A DNA stretch of 64,000 bases, from contig NC_053133.1 in assembly GCF_010015445.1 (NCBI RefSeq), positions 7,610,309 through 7,674,308 of the forward strand, given 5' to 3'. The notes under the pieces are model-generated. The model did no database searches. It was not told the origin of the DNA and saw only the letters and a list, made by a program, of their open reading frames with translations. The DNA is from Perca fluviatilis. Its lineage: Eukaryota; Chordata; Actinopteri; Perciformes; Percidae. The position numbers and the translations under genes are program-made. This document shows positions 22,282-34,505 of this stretch, piece by piece. Position 1 is the first letter of the stretch, and the number at the start of each line of letters is the position of its first letter.

Positions 22282-22315
22282 CGTGCGTGCGTGTGTATGT
22301 ATGTGTGCGTGCGCA
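22218..22315 (+). repeat. (GT)n microsatellite with GTGC/GTAT variants
   Basis: About 30 GT units, then (GTGC)n and GTAT repeats. This is the source of several long Cys-Val or His-Thr open frames. Confidence 0.97.
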
Positions 22316-23150
22316 GGGACATGAACGGAGGAGGTGTGGATATAACACCATCAGTCCAGCTGACTTTGAAACCACAACAGAGTAGAGTGGATTCTTTTTT
22401 TTCTTCGTTTTTGGCTGTATCCATATCAGAAGCAGCACATGTCCTTTACAGGGTGAAAGCCAGTCAAGGGAAACATCTGGTTTCTTTCTGCTCCACTAAC
22501 TTTGCCCAGGTTATAGAAATTACAGCGAGCCACTTTGCTAATAAAAGCCTTAAATTGTAGTAATTTTCAAATGCAAATCCATACGTGGGGCTTTTAATGT
22601 GCCGCCACTTTGAAAAGCTCAATTATATCATGGGCAAGGGCACAGATAAGCCAAGGTAAGACTGAATACAGCGAGGTGAAAAGTCTATTATGAAAGAGCT
22701 ACCTCAATATAGTTTTTATTTCACCTTTCTCCCTTTCTGCCTCGGAGCATGTCGGGCAAGAGAGTTACATCATTTTTTCATTCACTTGTTATTTAAGGCT
22801 CTTTAGAAATATATCAATAGACACTGTGACTTTACTTTGGCTCAAACCAAAAAAGAAATCTAACATGTTTTCAAAGTACAAATTGGCAATTGATGAGTCA
22901 GCTGTTAATTTTACTTTTTTAAAGCGAAAGATTTGAGTCTTTTGTAAAAAACTAACGCAGTTCAAGACATGCCTTTTTGGAATGGGCCTGCTTGGCCACT
23001 GAAATTTCTTGCAACCTTCTCAAGAACTGCTAATCCAGACAACTTCACACTCGGCACTGCGCTTCCTTAGTTTCTGAGCAAGACACCTGTCATGAGATAA
23101 TTGCATTCTATACCAATGCTAAAGTGTACGTGTCATTTGCTTGGGACGAG
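22316..23150. other. Unassigned sequence
   Basis: No gene or repeat recognised. Confidence 0.4.
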
Positions 23151-23151
23151 G

Positions 23152-23263
23152 TAGTCTATATCGATGACGTTTCATTTCGGGGATTGCTCCGGTGCCGCCT
23201 GACACTTCACTGGATGTCTCTCATTTCGGCCGGATGTCCGTCGCCTTCTTTGTGTTGGAATTA
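23152..23263 (+). mobile_element. TAGTCT-ended family M, left-end fragment
   Basis: It begins TAGTCTATATCGATGACG and runs through TTTCGGGGATTGCTCCGG, CGGCCGGATGTCCGTCGC and TTTGTGTTGGAATTA. This is collinear with the start of the copy at 44903. It stops where the next element begins. Confidence 0.75.
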
Positions 23264-23345
23264 GGGCTGGTCCGAATACCATTTTTTGAGCTTCGAAGCT
23301 TCGGTAGTAATGAGCATCGAATATTCGAAGCTTCGGAGAGAGGGG
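23264..23345 (+). mobile_element. Terminal fragment of a hAT-like element
   Basis: AGGGCTGGTCCGAATACCAT, followed by GCTTCGAAGCTTCGG and ATTCGAAGCTTCGG inverted words. This resembles the end of a widespread fish hAT-type element as I recall it. The matching other end is not visible here. Confidence 0.45.
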
Positions 23346-23950
23346 GCTGAACATATTATTATCTCTAATAAAGGCAGGAATCTCTATGTGTCTTTCTGTT
23401 TGTTTGCATGTTGATTATTTTGAGAACCTTTCATCCAAACGACTTCACAAGGGAGTGCAGTGTCGTATTTGGTGCAATATAGATAGACAGGCCAGACGCG
23501 TTCAGAATTAATAAACTTTTAACCTCTCAAGGATCACCCTCCCGTCAACGGGACACTTTGTGACTGGGGCGTCGCTGTAACCTCGATAAAACTTCCACTC
23601 ATGAGCGTTTTTATAACTTTAAAGCATTAAATCTTCAAAATATACAGCCATGTACACAACTGTTACAAAGTAAAAGAAAATAAAACAACTCAGCCGTAAT
23701 CTGCGCAGCCGAGAGTGCATGCATACCTGTTGTCGTTGTCCTGTCAGCAACAAAGTGGTATTTTGACCAAAACTTGATTTTCATAAATCCCCAAGAGTCC
23801 AAGGAAATGTAATATCCAAGCTTTATATTCCAAAACGATCTCTTCGTCTCACAATGTTGAAGTTTCTGGCCGAATCACAACAGAAAAACGGGAAACAGTT
23901 TTCCATTTCCGCACTTTTTATCGCCGCTAGCTTCTCTGCCCAGCTTGCTA

Positions 23951-24274
23951 AACACAGCTGTGAATTAGCGTGCAATGTAGAATGGTCGGCATTTAACAGT
24001 CACAAACTCCACCAGCAGTTAGCAGTTAAATGGATACAAATCACCACATTTCTGCACCACTCTGTGTTAACACAGCCCACCTCTTTTACCCGGCGACAGA
24101 GCATCTCTAGCTCGGAGGGCTAGCAGGCCTGGTAGCTGGACAGTCCGGTACACTATTCAGGCAGGTTTCCACAACAACAAAAACACGGCAGTCTCTGAAC
24201 TCACATTGGGAGTTTTGTTGAAGTTGGATGTAGTCCAGTTTGTGGTCTAAATGAGCGGACACTTGCAAGCAGGA
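23951..24274 (+). repeat. Direct duplication, unit 1
   Basis: From AACACAGCTGTGAATTAGCG to ACTTGCAAGCAGGA. It matches unit 2 at 24328-24628 with substitutions and small indels, including AATGGTCGGCATTTAAC and CCACAACAACAAAAACAC blocks. Confidence 0.9.
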
Positions 24275-24327
24275 TCCGTAAAGTTCAGCTAACGCATACT
24301 AGCATTGGTAGCTAAACACAGAGTATA

Positions 24328-24628
24328 AACACAGCCGTGAATCAGCGTGGAATGTCGAATGGTCGGCATTTAACTGTCACAAGCTCCACCAGCAGTTAGC
24401 AGTAGCTAGTTGGATTTTATTTCTACACCAGTCCGTTTAACACAGCCCACCTCCACGGGCCGGCGAGAGCAGCCTGGTAGCTGGATAGTCCCGGTGCCGG
24501 TACACTGTTGTTCAGGCATGTTTCCACAACAACAAAAACACAGCAGTCTCTGAACTCACGTTGGGAGTTTCGTTGAAGGAGGATGTAGTCCAGCTTGTTG
24601 TTTAATGAGCAGACACTTGCAAGCAGGA
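24328..24628 (+). repeat. Direct duplication, unit 2
   Basis: Starts 377 bp after unit 1 and keeps the same block order. Unit 2 carries its own differences, such as a G-rich change near 24460-24475. Confidence 0.9.
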
Positions 24629-25021
24629 AGGCTGGGACAGGTGGACAGCTAGCGTTAGCTTTCCACCTAGCCGATGAGGATGTCCCCTAGCCGGCTAGCG
24701 GCATTGAGCGACACTGCTGGTCTCCGTGAAGGCGAAGCTCACGTAGTGTGCCGAGTATTCCGTCTGTAATAACGTTTCCTCCATATTCTCCGATCTGTAA
24801 CAATGTATCCCGGTGGTACACACGTCCGGTATGAATGCAGATAATTGTTTTAAATGTTTTCTGCTGAAAACCGAAAAGCCTGTTTAGCGAAGCTTCAAGA
24901 TGGGCGGCGAGTCGTTTTCATTCGGAATACCTCGCCAGACTCGGCAGTCCAACCCCTGTGGGCGTGTTGAAAACATGCGGAAGTAGATCCTACTACTGGC
25001 TGTAGTCCTTGCCTCTGGCCC

Positions 25022-25074
25022 AAAAATCTTCCGATGACGCAAAAATCGTCATTTTACGTCATCGGAAGATTTTT
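25022..25074. repeat. Perfect 18-bp inverted repeat with CRE-like core
   Basis: Arms AAAAATCTTCCGATGACG (25022-25039) and its exact complement (25057-25074) are separated by 17 bp that also contains TCGTCA. The inner arm edges form TTACGTCATC, similar to a cAMP-response element. Probably a structural part of the surrounding transposon. Confidence 0.9.
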
Positions 25075-25203
25075 TTCCAGGCCCCAAATGCAGAAATCTC
25101 TCGTCTCAGGGGGACATGAGGGAGGGAAGCACGGTCATTCAGAAATACTATCGGGTTTCTACTGATACAAAGCTGAATGCTAAATCGGTGAAGTATCCCT
25201 TAA

Positions 25204-27591
25204 ACTTTATATCTGATAAATAGGTTATGTGGCATGCAATCATTTCCAAACTGCTGCAGTACAATGTTTTTCTGTCTGGCATGCCACCACCTCCTTGTCA
25301 GATGAGCCCAAGCACCCGTTCATTGACCCCACCCATCATGTTCCAAGTGTGCTCATTTCAAATGATATTAAAGTGGATGTTAAAAGTAATAAATGTGAAT
25401 GTTTTGTTCAGTTTGGTCAAGCTTGCATTTATACCACTGCCTTTTCCTCCTACACACAAATTAGTGAATATGTCTTAATATAATCAAAATGTAGTATATT
25501 TTTCGAATTAGATGAGTTATTCTACAATCTTTCCATGTACAGTACATGCCGGCAACTATAAGGTTGGAAATCACTGCTGTAGTATGTGTTTTTGTATTTC
25601 TTATTGCCAGCCAATATCGCTCTCCATGCTTCCTCTCACTCCCCCTCTCTCCTCTCCACCTTCCACTGAAGTGAGATATTGTATTTCAGGCAGGCCATTT
25701 CTCACTGTCAGTAATGCACATCAAATCCCACAAGTAGGAGGGCTAAAAGGTTTGATTGGCTATAATGCCTTTACTTACACTAAAGGCTTAAGAGAGGAAA
25801 TCACATTCAAAAGTTGCTCCGGCTCTGCACTGAACATCTGGGTCTCCACTGGCTTTCAGCTGCGGATGGAAATCTTGTGGTTCATAAGGCCTCAAATAGA
25901 ATCCAGAGCTCTTAAACCATCTTGATCTCATTTACACACAAGTGGCAAGTTTTGACTAATATTTTCCTTGATATTTTGCCACAGCTGACGAAGAAATAGC
26001 TCAAAGAGGTCCAGTCTGGGTCTGCTCGGGGGTTATTTTGAGATTCTGACTGCGTGTACGTCTCAGGACCAATCTCGGTATGATTGGTCGGTAAAATTGG
26101 TGTAGTGCTTTCTTTTCCGTGGTGTAAAAGCTGAGGAATGTGCCGCGGTGACATGAGCGGTACTTTCCAGTTCTTCCACGTCTTCCTGCAGGAGCGTATC
26201 CTCAGATGACCCCGTCTGCCTGTTTGTTTCATTACAGTTGCAAAGAAAATTGAAGACAAATCTGCATCCAGGGGGAACTTTTTTTATAGGAATTCCAAAT
26301 CCTTTCTAATAATAGTGTTCTCTTTTAGAATGAGCAACGAGGCGAAATAATATTTAAAACGATAAATATGCAAAAACTGCAGACGGCAGATATGCTTTTC
26401 ACACACAGGCCGACCTGACTGAAAGCTGACGACTTTCTTGCACTAAACCGCTACAGACAGCCTGTCTGACCTCCTGGCTGAGTGCTGCTGAGGGAGAAGC
26501 AACATAACATCTTCTCAGTTGATTTGAACCGGCCGAGGCTCATGTCTTGCATGCAGCTGTACGGCCTCTCCTCCATGCCTCCTCAGCTCCTCTCCCATCT
26601 CCAAAGCCCCCGCCTGACGTCTAACCCAGCTGAAGTGCACTAGATGGCACTGTTTACAACAGCAGTGGCTGAACCCAGCAGCAAACAGCCCATCTCACAA
26701 TCACTGATTTACAATCCCTTCACTAATCTAATAAATTAAATTGCGCATTATACAGTTTGTAATTACACAACCACAATAAACACAGTTAACAATGCACATC
26801 AGCTCCGATTTCCACAGCTGTTACTGCATTAGATGAGCAGAGATATGAAACAAGATATCAGATATGGCGATCAATGGGAAACAAGGAGATGATAAGATCA
26901 GCCACTATTTTTTTCCCCCTTTTTAATGGCTCGTAATGTCATTAAATCTGACTGCCATTATTTGCAAATACGTTTAGCTGGTCCACAGGGTCTGTTTAAT
27001 GAAAAGTGCAGTCTTAACACGCGCTGATAGCATTTGTATAAGCTGGATATTTTACAGCTTTGATGCATCTACCTGCTTTATCACTGCACTCTGCCTGTCT
27101 GTTTATCGCATCATCACTGTTTTTTAGGACTCTTTGTTGCTCCTTTGTTTGTGAGTGTGTCGGCAACTTTGCGTCTGTCTGTGTCAGTTTGTCTGTCTCC
27201 TCGTACTCGTGGATCTCTTTGTGTCTAGGCCTGTGGGCAGGTTTCTGACAGGGGTGGCTCTGGTTGAGCCTTCCTCAGGCATCAGAAGGCAAAGAGAGAG
27301 ACAGCCTCTGTCACATTATGCGCGCCCTCCTCTCCCGGCTTTGATTGAGACTAGTGATCCAAAACTGATGCGGAAAGGAGCCGGAGCTCACCTCTTGTCA
27401 ACGGTGGATGTTCTCCACAGACAGACAGGCGAGCGGCGATGACAACGTTGGATACGGTCCATGGGCGCCGACAACCCCCTCCACACTTCGACACACTCGG
27501 TGATATCTTACTCAATGTTTGCCTTTGTCTTAAAGACATATTGATTGTACAGCAGATGGGATTCAGATGTGTGTTAAATATCGGCTGGATT
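25204..27591. other. Unassigned sequence
   Basis: No gene supported. The minus-strand frame 25912-26259 and plus-strand frame 25512-25925 have no recognisable domain. 26690-27060 is free of recognised repeats and might be conserved non-coding sequence. That is only a suggestion. Confidence 0.4.
26635..26649 (+). promoter_or_regulatory. CTCF-like motif
   Basis: GCACTAGATGGCACT fits CCASYAGRKGGCRSY at 14 of 15 positions; only the first base differs. It lies outside recognised repeats. Confidence 0.4.
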
Positions 27592-28624
27592 GAGTGGTGG
27601 AATGTAACCACGTACATTTACTCAAGTGCTGTACTTTAGTACAAATTTGAGGTACTTGTACTTTACTTGAGTCATTTCTTATCATGCCACTTTCTACTTC
27701 TACTCCGCTACATTTCAGAGAGAAATATTGTATGTTTTACTCCTCTACATTAAACTGTAGTTTATAAACTATGTTTTATTATAAATTAAACTACCCAACA
27801 ATATATATATATATATACAGCTGAAATGATTAGCTGATTAAACACTTAGTTGATTGACAGAACAGTTTGGATCGTTTCCAGTTTCTAAAATGTGAGGATT
27901 GTTCTGCATTGCGCACTTTTACTTTTATTGCTTTAAAGGTCCAGTGTGTAACGTGTTTAGTTGTTCATTATCAAAATCTGTGTTGCCCGTTCACAAACTT
28001 GTCCTATTTCATGAATATTTACCACCACCATCAATTCCAAGTATTCCTTTTGGCTTGAAATTTGACATTTGCATGAACTGGGGAAGACGCTCCATATTCA
28101 TGCACCATCTTGAAATACGTTAACTGGTAAGGGACATACAGGACATACTGCTCCGCCATTCGCGTTTTCACTGTCACACGATAAACTCACAGGTGCTGCT
28201 AATGCTGCTAATGGGTATCGTAGCTTCCCGGCCCCCGGCAAGTTTGAAGAAGGAAACATGGAGGACCACCACGTATTCAAAATCCAAATTTCAGGAACAG
28301 GAGTCTTCTTCTTCGCCCAGAAAAAGAAAAAGGATATTGAAAAGAGCAAGAGACCGGCTTTTTGAAGCGTGAAGGCTACCGTAGCTGCAATACGTACTTT
28401 GAACTGCGTGGGGCGAGAGAGTTGATTGCGATATATGATCTCAATGCTAGATGGGAGAAATTCCTACACATTGGACCTTTAAGTACATTTTCCTGATTAC
28501 ACTTACATACTTTTACTTAAGTAACATTTTCAATGCAGGACTTTTACTTGTAACAGAGTATTTTTACAGTGTGGTATAAGTACTTTTACTTAAGTAAAGG
28601 GACTGAATACTTCTTCCACCGCTG
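27592..28624. mobile_element. hAT-like non-autonomous element with 8-bp TSD
   Basis: The left end is GAGTGGTGGAATGTAAC and the right end in reverse is CAGCGGTGGAAGAAGTA. Flanks GCTGGATT (27584-27591) and GCTTGATT (28625-28632) match at 7 of 8 bases, as expected for an old hAT duplication. Both ends are rich in TACTTGTACTTTACTTGAGT-like words, a pattern seen in a very common fish repeat. The interior is interrupted by a TTAA element at 27937-28478. Confidence 0.75.
27937..28478. mobile_element. TTAA-flanked MITE nested in the hAT-like element
   Basis: The left end is AGGTCCAGTGTGTAACG and the right end in reverse is AGGTCCAATGTGTAGGA. TTAA lies on both sides (27933-27936 and 28479-28482). No coding capacity is recognised. 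The minus-strand open frame 28098-28349 is accidental. Confidence 0.8.
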
Positions 28625-28632
28625 GCTTGATT

Positions 28633-31600
28633 CCTTTCGTTTCCCTGCAGCTTAGTTGGCAGCTTTTGAACATTTTGAAAACTTCTTCTCTACATAAAAA
28701 TAGGCAGTTTTACTTTAAGTGTGTCCAATTATACCTAATTATGTTCTGTTTGTAGCAACTCGTGTGAAGTTTTTTTTCCCCTTGGGTTCAAAGCACTCAG
28801 AACTGCAATATCCTCCAATCTGCCTATACTTATATATTTCTTTCTACGGCTGACATCTGTGGCATTTTAACAGTACAATGAGTCAGTATCTAAGTCAGAC
28901 CATCTGTATATTGCATAGAAAGACAGCAGATCTTTTCAGGTTCTATTCTGTTGAAATTCCACTTCAACAGCGAGTTAACCAAATGTCAAATAAAAGTCTT
29001 AGCCTGTGTAACTTTTGGCTTTCCAATTAAGCAGCACTTTGAAACCGTAGTGTTGCTCAATTCTTCTGGCTTATAAAGGGCCACGCAATCGTTCCGCTGA
29101 GGTTGAAACATGAAAATCACCCAAATTGTTGTAACAAGCATTTTATGACATCAAAAGGCACTCGATTAAATGACAGCAGAGGTTTGTTGAACTTGCTTTG
29201 AATACTTTCCAATCCGTCATTTCAGATTCTCTCGCTCTCTAAAATACACACACCCCACACTACTATCACATTTGTTGCAGCATGGATAGATTTTTTTGTT
29301 GTTGTAGTCTGGTGGATATTTGATATCAGATTTGGCGGCACTTTCTGATGAGCCCCCACCATCTCCACTTCCTCCCCGGCCAATAAAAGTGTGTATTTTT
29401 CCAGCCGAGGTTCATTTATAGCTGCTCCACCACGCATCATGATCCCCGGGCCCGCATATTCATATACCGGCCATCTGCGTGAAATATGCATGACTTAAGA
29501 GATGTTGCGTCAGGCGATGCACAGCGACTGAAAGTTGTCATTTCCATGTGTCAAACCCTCCCACTTAAATGTAACATGCTACCATGGAGACGGACAGATT
29601 GGCACATCTCACATGTCTAAAGAGCCAGTAAAACGAATCATTTTTTATTTATTTTCTGTTAAATAAGTGAACTGTGTTGTGTGCTGAGTGTCGGCATGTC
29701 CTTGCAAGGCTGCTGGCTTTTTTTTAGACCCCACCAGAAGCATCGCTCCAGTCTTTTCCAGCATTAAAGTTGACATTTTGTATTAAAAGGACATGTTTTT
29801 TTTCTTCTCTTTTTAACAAAAGTTTCCTCCGCAGCTTCTGTCTCGCAGTCCTTGTGGTTTCTCCATCTGTGGACCCTGCATGGCTGTATTGCAAGTGCTT
29901 TTGTCTGCACTTTTCTTTCTGATGATTCTCAACTATAGCACATGTTGAGATCATTAATTTCAAACCCTGCCAAAACCACTTCCCACACATGCATGGCATT
30001 CATTCCTCCCCTTCTCCCCGGCTCACTCTTTTTCCTTCTCAGATGTACACACTCCTCTCTCTGCGTCGCTATGAAGCCAGAGTAATCCTGTTCTCTTTTC
30101 AGTGAATCAAACTCACCATGTGGCTTTGTTACAGTAGGCACAAGCTGAAGCTGAGAGCCAGATTGCCTTATATTGTTAAAAAAGAAGAGGTATGCATAAA
30201 AAAAAAAAACGAAAGGGGTTAGGATTTATGCAGGCAACATGGGCAGAATTCCTTCACACCTCCCTTGTTACACCTCACATCGCAAACCTGCACCGTTTCA
30301 AAGCAGTGGCAGATATGAAATATTCAACAGCCTGTATTACTGTTACAACACAGAGTAAAAGAACCATGCATGAGCTCTCTCACTTTTAATTTTGAGAACT
30401 TGATGATTATTGGTTCAAATAGGACTCCTGCTCCACAGCAGGAGCTGCGTCTGCAACCAAGGTTGCATCTTTAACGAGTATCTCAAAAAAAAAAAAATAT
30501 AGGAATCACAAGGGTGGGTGCAGAGTGAAAGAGAAAAATGAGCAAAGAGAAAGAGTTAGACACTAAAAGGGAAAGTGAGAGCAATCTGCCGGAGAATGTG
30601 TCAGTGTGAGTGTGTGTGTGTGTGTGCGCGCGCTGCAGACAGCTCTCTGGCATGGCAAACGCCTGCCGGTCCTGAGCAGAGCTGAGCTCAAAGCCCTTCA
30701 CCTTCACAGCCGGGCTGGCACGATGCATTGAGCATGGCTGGCATAGTGCGATGTTTATCACACAAAGGCACGATCAAAGAGCGCTGCTATCTGGCTGCAC
30801 CACTTTCATCTGGGTTCCCACAGCTGACAGTAGCATCCGTGGGGGGGCTCTCCTCTCCCTTTTCTCCTCCTTTAATGGTCTCTCTCTCGCTCTCCCCTAC
30901 CTCTCTTATTCTTCCCGTCTCCCTCTCACACATTTATCGCCGCAGATAAAGAGACTTTATTTGAGATTCCATAGCCAAAGACATTTCTCTAATAATCAAT
31001 GATGGCTTTAGAAGCGGCCTGGGAATCAGGCGTTCCTTGGCTCTCTGCTTGTGAGGCGGAGGGTTGGGGGGGGGCGCTCACAAACTTTCCCTTCCATGTT
31101 TATGTTGCTGCTCCCCACAGGCCAATCAAATTTCTACCTCTGCTCATTGTTTTAGGCAAACCGAACTACATCTGCAAAGACGTTCCCACAGACACCGTGC
31201 AACTTCGCCCCATGGAAACAACAGTGCGAAATGCATTGGGAAGAAGGGGGGGGGGTCTTTGAAATTTCAGCCTGCACGTGGGGTTTGACAGCACCAGCAT
31301 GAAGTTTGACAATTGGTATGCAGTGTCGATGTTGTTGAGACAGAAATGGCGAGAGGAGCCAAGATTTGAGAGAGAGAGAGAGGCAGAGCAGGAGGGATTA
31401 TGTGGTCGAGAACTCCAGATGAAATGGGGTATTTGTCATTCTCTAACTGTAACACTTCAGTTTGTGATTCAGGCATGCTCCAGGAAGAGCCACTCTCACC
31501 AATAAGTCTTCCTCTCAACTGATACGGCCATTAGGTAGTCCCTTCATACAGTATCCACTACCTCTTCTTACATGCCACAAAAAAAAAAGAAACTCCAAAC

Positions 31601-34105
31601 AAATGGCTTCCGTGGTCACATCAAACTGCCTCTTCCGCCATGAATAACAGTTGCTCTTCAACAAACAGCAGCAAACCACTGCGCGACTGTCAGGAAATGC
31701 ACCGTTTTTCCCCTTGAGTGTGTGTGGAATGTGTGGCTCCTGTTGTTGCGATCAATCCCAATTTAACAGACACCGGCTCAAAGTCAACCTTCAGGGAGCC
31801 ATGAAAGCTGACAGGTGAGGACTCACTGCCGTCTCCCCGACTCACATCAAAGACACGGCAACAGTGGCGGCTTCAGTGGAAGACGAGCACTTTTAGAAAG
31901 AACAAAGAGACTTGGAGATAGGAGAGCAGGACTCGTCTTGAGACAAGGGATGGCCGAGAGGCTGAATACCAAAAGGGCATGAATACTAAAAAAGGTTCCA
32001 TCTGCCCCATGCAGATTTGGGAGAATTCAGATTGAATGTAACGTAAATTCAATGTGATGTTGGCCATATGAAAGTCATTTGTTCAACAAAGACCTTGTTT
32101 TTTTTTTTCATTTCGTTTTAACTTTCAAAACATGTTGGATGTGCACTCCTATTGTTCTTCTTCAAGCTTGGAATTAAGCCAGTTTGAATAATACTCTAAC
32201 TGTAATGTGTTGTTTAAACAATCTATTGAAATCACACAGGGAACAATAATGACTAAACCTTTTGGCTTTTGAAGATTGTTCTCCCAAGTGTTGGCAATCA
32301 GGGGAAACACAAATAAACTCTGTAACTAACAAAAGTATATTTAAAAAGGGCATATCTAAAAAGGGTTAGTTGTGTCACCTCTAATGCATTGTCTGCTATT
32401 TGACATCAGTAGGCCTAATCACACTCATTTCAACCTCCAGACTTCATTCTGTCGTCTCTTTATCTATCTGCCAGGCCTCTGCTGATCCTCTGCCTTCCTA
32501 TACACACACAGACATAGTAAATAAGGCCCTCCTGTAAGGCCTCTCTATTGGCTGAGCTAACTGGATCCAAATGACTTGATGTGATTGGTCAAGCCAGCCA
32601 ACATCAGTCAAGACGTCACTATCCAAGATTGCAACCAGCTAACGTGAATACATTGTTTTTGGTACAAAAAGATGACTAAATACAGTAAATAGCCATTCAA
32701 TCGTGGATTTATCGCTCTGGAATTATTGTGCAAAGTCTCCAAAATGTCACTTTCTTCCCAGCCGGATTACTAAGCTTCTGGAAGGGCTACGAAGACACGG
32801 AAGGCCTCTTTAGAAAGGTCTAGCTGTCAGCTAACAAGCTACAGCTACGTCGAGACGATGTGTCCAAAGGTCGCGAAGCAAACGGAACATACGCAACTTG
32901 ATTTTTGGATTCATAATTATTTATTCATGTTACAAGGACACTGCAATTCCATGATGGATTGAAAAAGCTTCTGGATGGGCTACAATTGTCAGAGCACCGT
33001 GTTGAAACGGCGCATTCATCTGCTTCTAAACAAAAAAAAGAGTCTCTACGCTGTATTGATCTGGAGATTTTATAGACATACAAAGTATGTATTCTCCTGT
33101 CATTAACACATCTAGCAATTGCAGAGCAAAACTAACATTCATTTAGAGTTGTGTTTCTGGTTACCTGATGAATGGAAGGCCAATATTCTCTCTCTTGACA
33201 GCTAAACAATGAACTGAAACAAACTATAAAACTCCATAAAGCCGTGGGAGCTGCAGATTCCAGTGATGACTCTCTGTAGGTTCATCACTATGAGCGACCT
33301 CTTTCACATTTTCACAATGTTTTCATATTGTCATTTGATTTTGTTATCATAAAAATATTGATTATAGCCAGTTTAAAGTCTTTAAGATTTCAGCAGTGGT
33401 TGATTTGGCGACCATTGTGATTACTGGTAGTATAGTGCTGTGTAACACAACAGTTCTCTACTGCATGACTGCAAACTCTCCTTGAGTGACTACGTTGTCA
33501 GAAATATGACAGAAGAGCAAATGATATATACATTTAAAGCGCAGCCAAACAAAAGTCCTTTTTTTAAATAAATAAGAAAAGACATCAGTCATTAATTGTC
33601 CTTTTTTCCATAATGCCATGAACATCTGTGATCCAATTTCATGCTGCCCAGGGGCAAGTAGCTTTCCACACAACAGCAGGGTACAGTAAAATTAGTTGGT
33701 TACCTTGCTAACAGCTCAATGTGGCTGCGTCTTGTTGTTCTATTACTCCCTGGAATATTTCAATTTTATCCGCTATCAAAATTTGCCACAAAAGATTATG
33801 CGTTTTCTAGATTAGTAGACGCAGTTTTGATGGAGGATTGCGGTCAGTGCTAACCTCCAAATACATTGCATTTCCTGTTGCTTCACATTAAAAGCCACCT
33901 TGTGTTTCACCAGCTGAAAGATCTGTATGTAAAGAATTGGTTTTGCATTAGCAGTAACTTAATTCAGCTCTGAAACAGGGAATAGAGAGTTAACAGTAAA
34001 CGGATATTAATGAGATAAAATTCAAAACAGTAACGCTGGATTACATGCATGCATTGTGTGAATCGTGCGCAGGAATGGCGCCACTAACAACAAAAACCAA
34101 TACAT
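28633..34105. other. Unassigned sequence, mostly unique
   Basis: No supported gene in 5.5 kb. Items seen are a (GT)n tract at 30607-30624, an A-run at 30485-30497, G-runs at 30841-30847, 31067-31074 and 31246-31254, and a short (GA)n at 31368-31381. The block 32520-33020 has CTAGCTGTCAGCTAACAAGC and CTTCTGGA(A/T)GGGCTAC words, the latter twice. That suggests an unrecognised repeat. Confidence 0.4.
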
Positions 34106-34107
34106 AG

Positions 34108-34505
34108 AGAGGCAGTGATGGAGTACTTGAGTAATGGCCTCGGACTCGAGTCGCTATTCTCTGGACTTTTGACTCGACCTGGACTCGCTCACTGACTTGG
34201 ACTCGAGGATTTATAAAATCGGACTCGAGCCTTCATGAAATAGGACTCGGAAGTTGGATGAAGTTTCCAACTACTTTTAAATGTAATAGGCAGTGATGGA
34301 TTACTCGAATCCTGGACTCTGACTCGAGTCCAACTCAAGTAGCTATTCTCTGGACTTGTGACTCGACAAGTCAGGCTCAAACTCACATGTTGGTGACTCA
34401 ACTCGGACTTGACTCTGGCTCTTCTTTGGTGACTTGGACTCGGATTAGAACACTGCGGACTCAAGACTTGACTCGGACTCGAATGTTGGTGACTCGACTA
34501 CAACT
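34108..34505. repeat. Degenerate GACTCG/GACTTGGACTCG-rich repeat
   Basis: Words GACTCGAGTC, GGACTCG, GACTTGGACTCG and GTGACTCGAC recur throughout. Two directly repeated halves start with GGCAGTGATGGAGTACTTGA (34112) and GGCAGTGATGGATTACTCGA (34290). Each then shows a GCTATTCTCTGGACTT block. It behaves like a dispersed repeat built from degenerate short units. The minus-strand open frame 34189-34464 is a by-product. Confidence 0.8.

Larger units (their letters stand above)
23520..25199 (-). mobile_element. Composite TTAA-type non-autonomous element with internal duplication
   Basis: The right edge, read on the minus strand after TTAA (25200-25203), begins GGGATACTTCACCGATTTAG, a form common at the ends of fish TTAA elements. 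The left edge is uncertain. It may start near 23520 at TTAACCTCTCAAGG-like sequence, or a separate element may lie there. Inside are a direct duplication (23951-24274 and 24328-24628) and a hairpin at 25022-25074. No transposase is recognised. The short plus-strand open frame 23854-24123 lies in the duplicated DNA and is unlikely to be a gene. Confidence 0.5.

Noticed and set aside
22171..22560. 129-codon protein with Cys-Val run
   Set aside because: The run is translated (GT)n and no domain follows.
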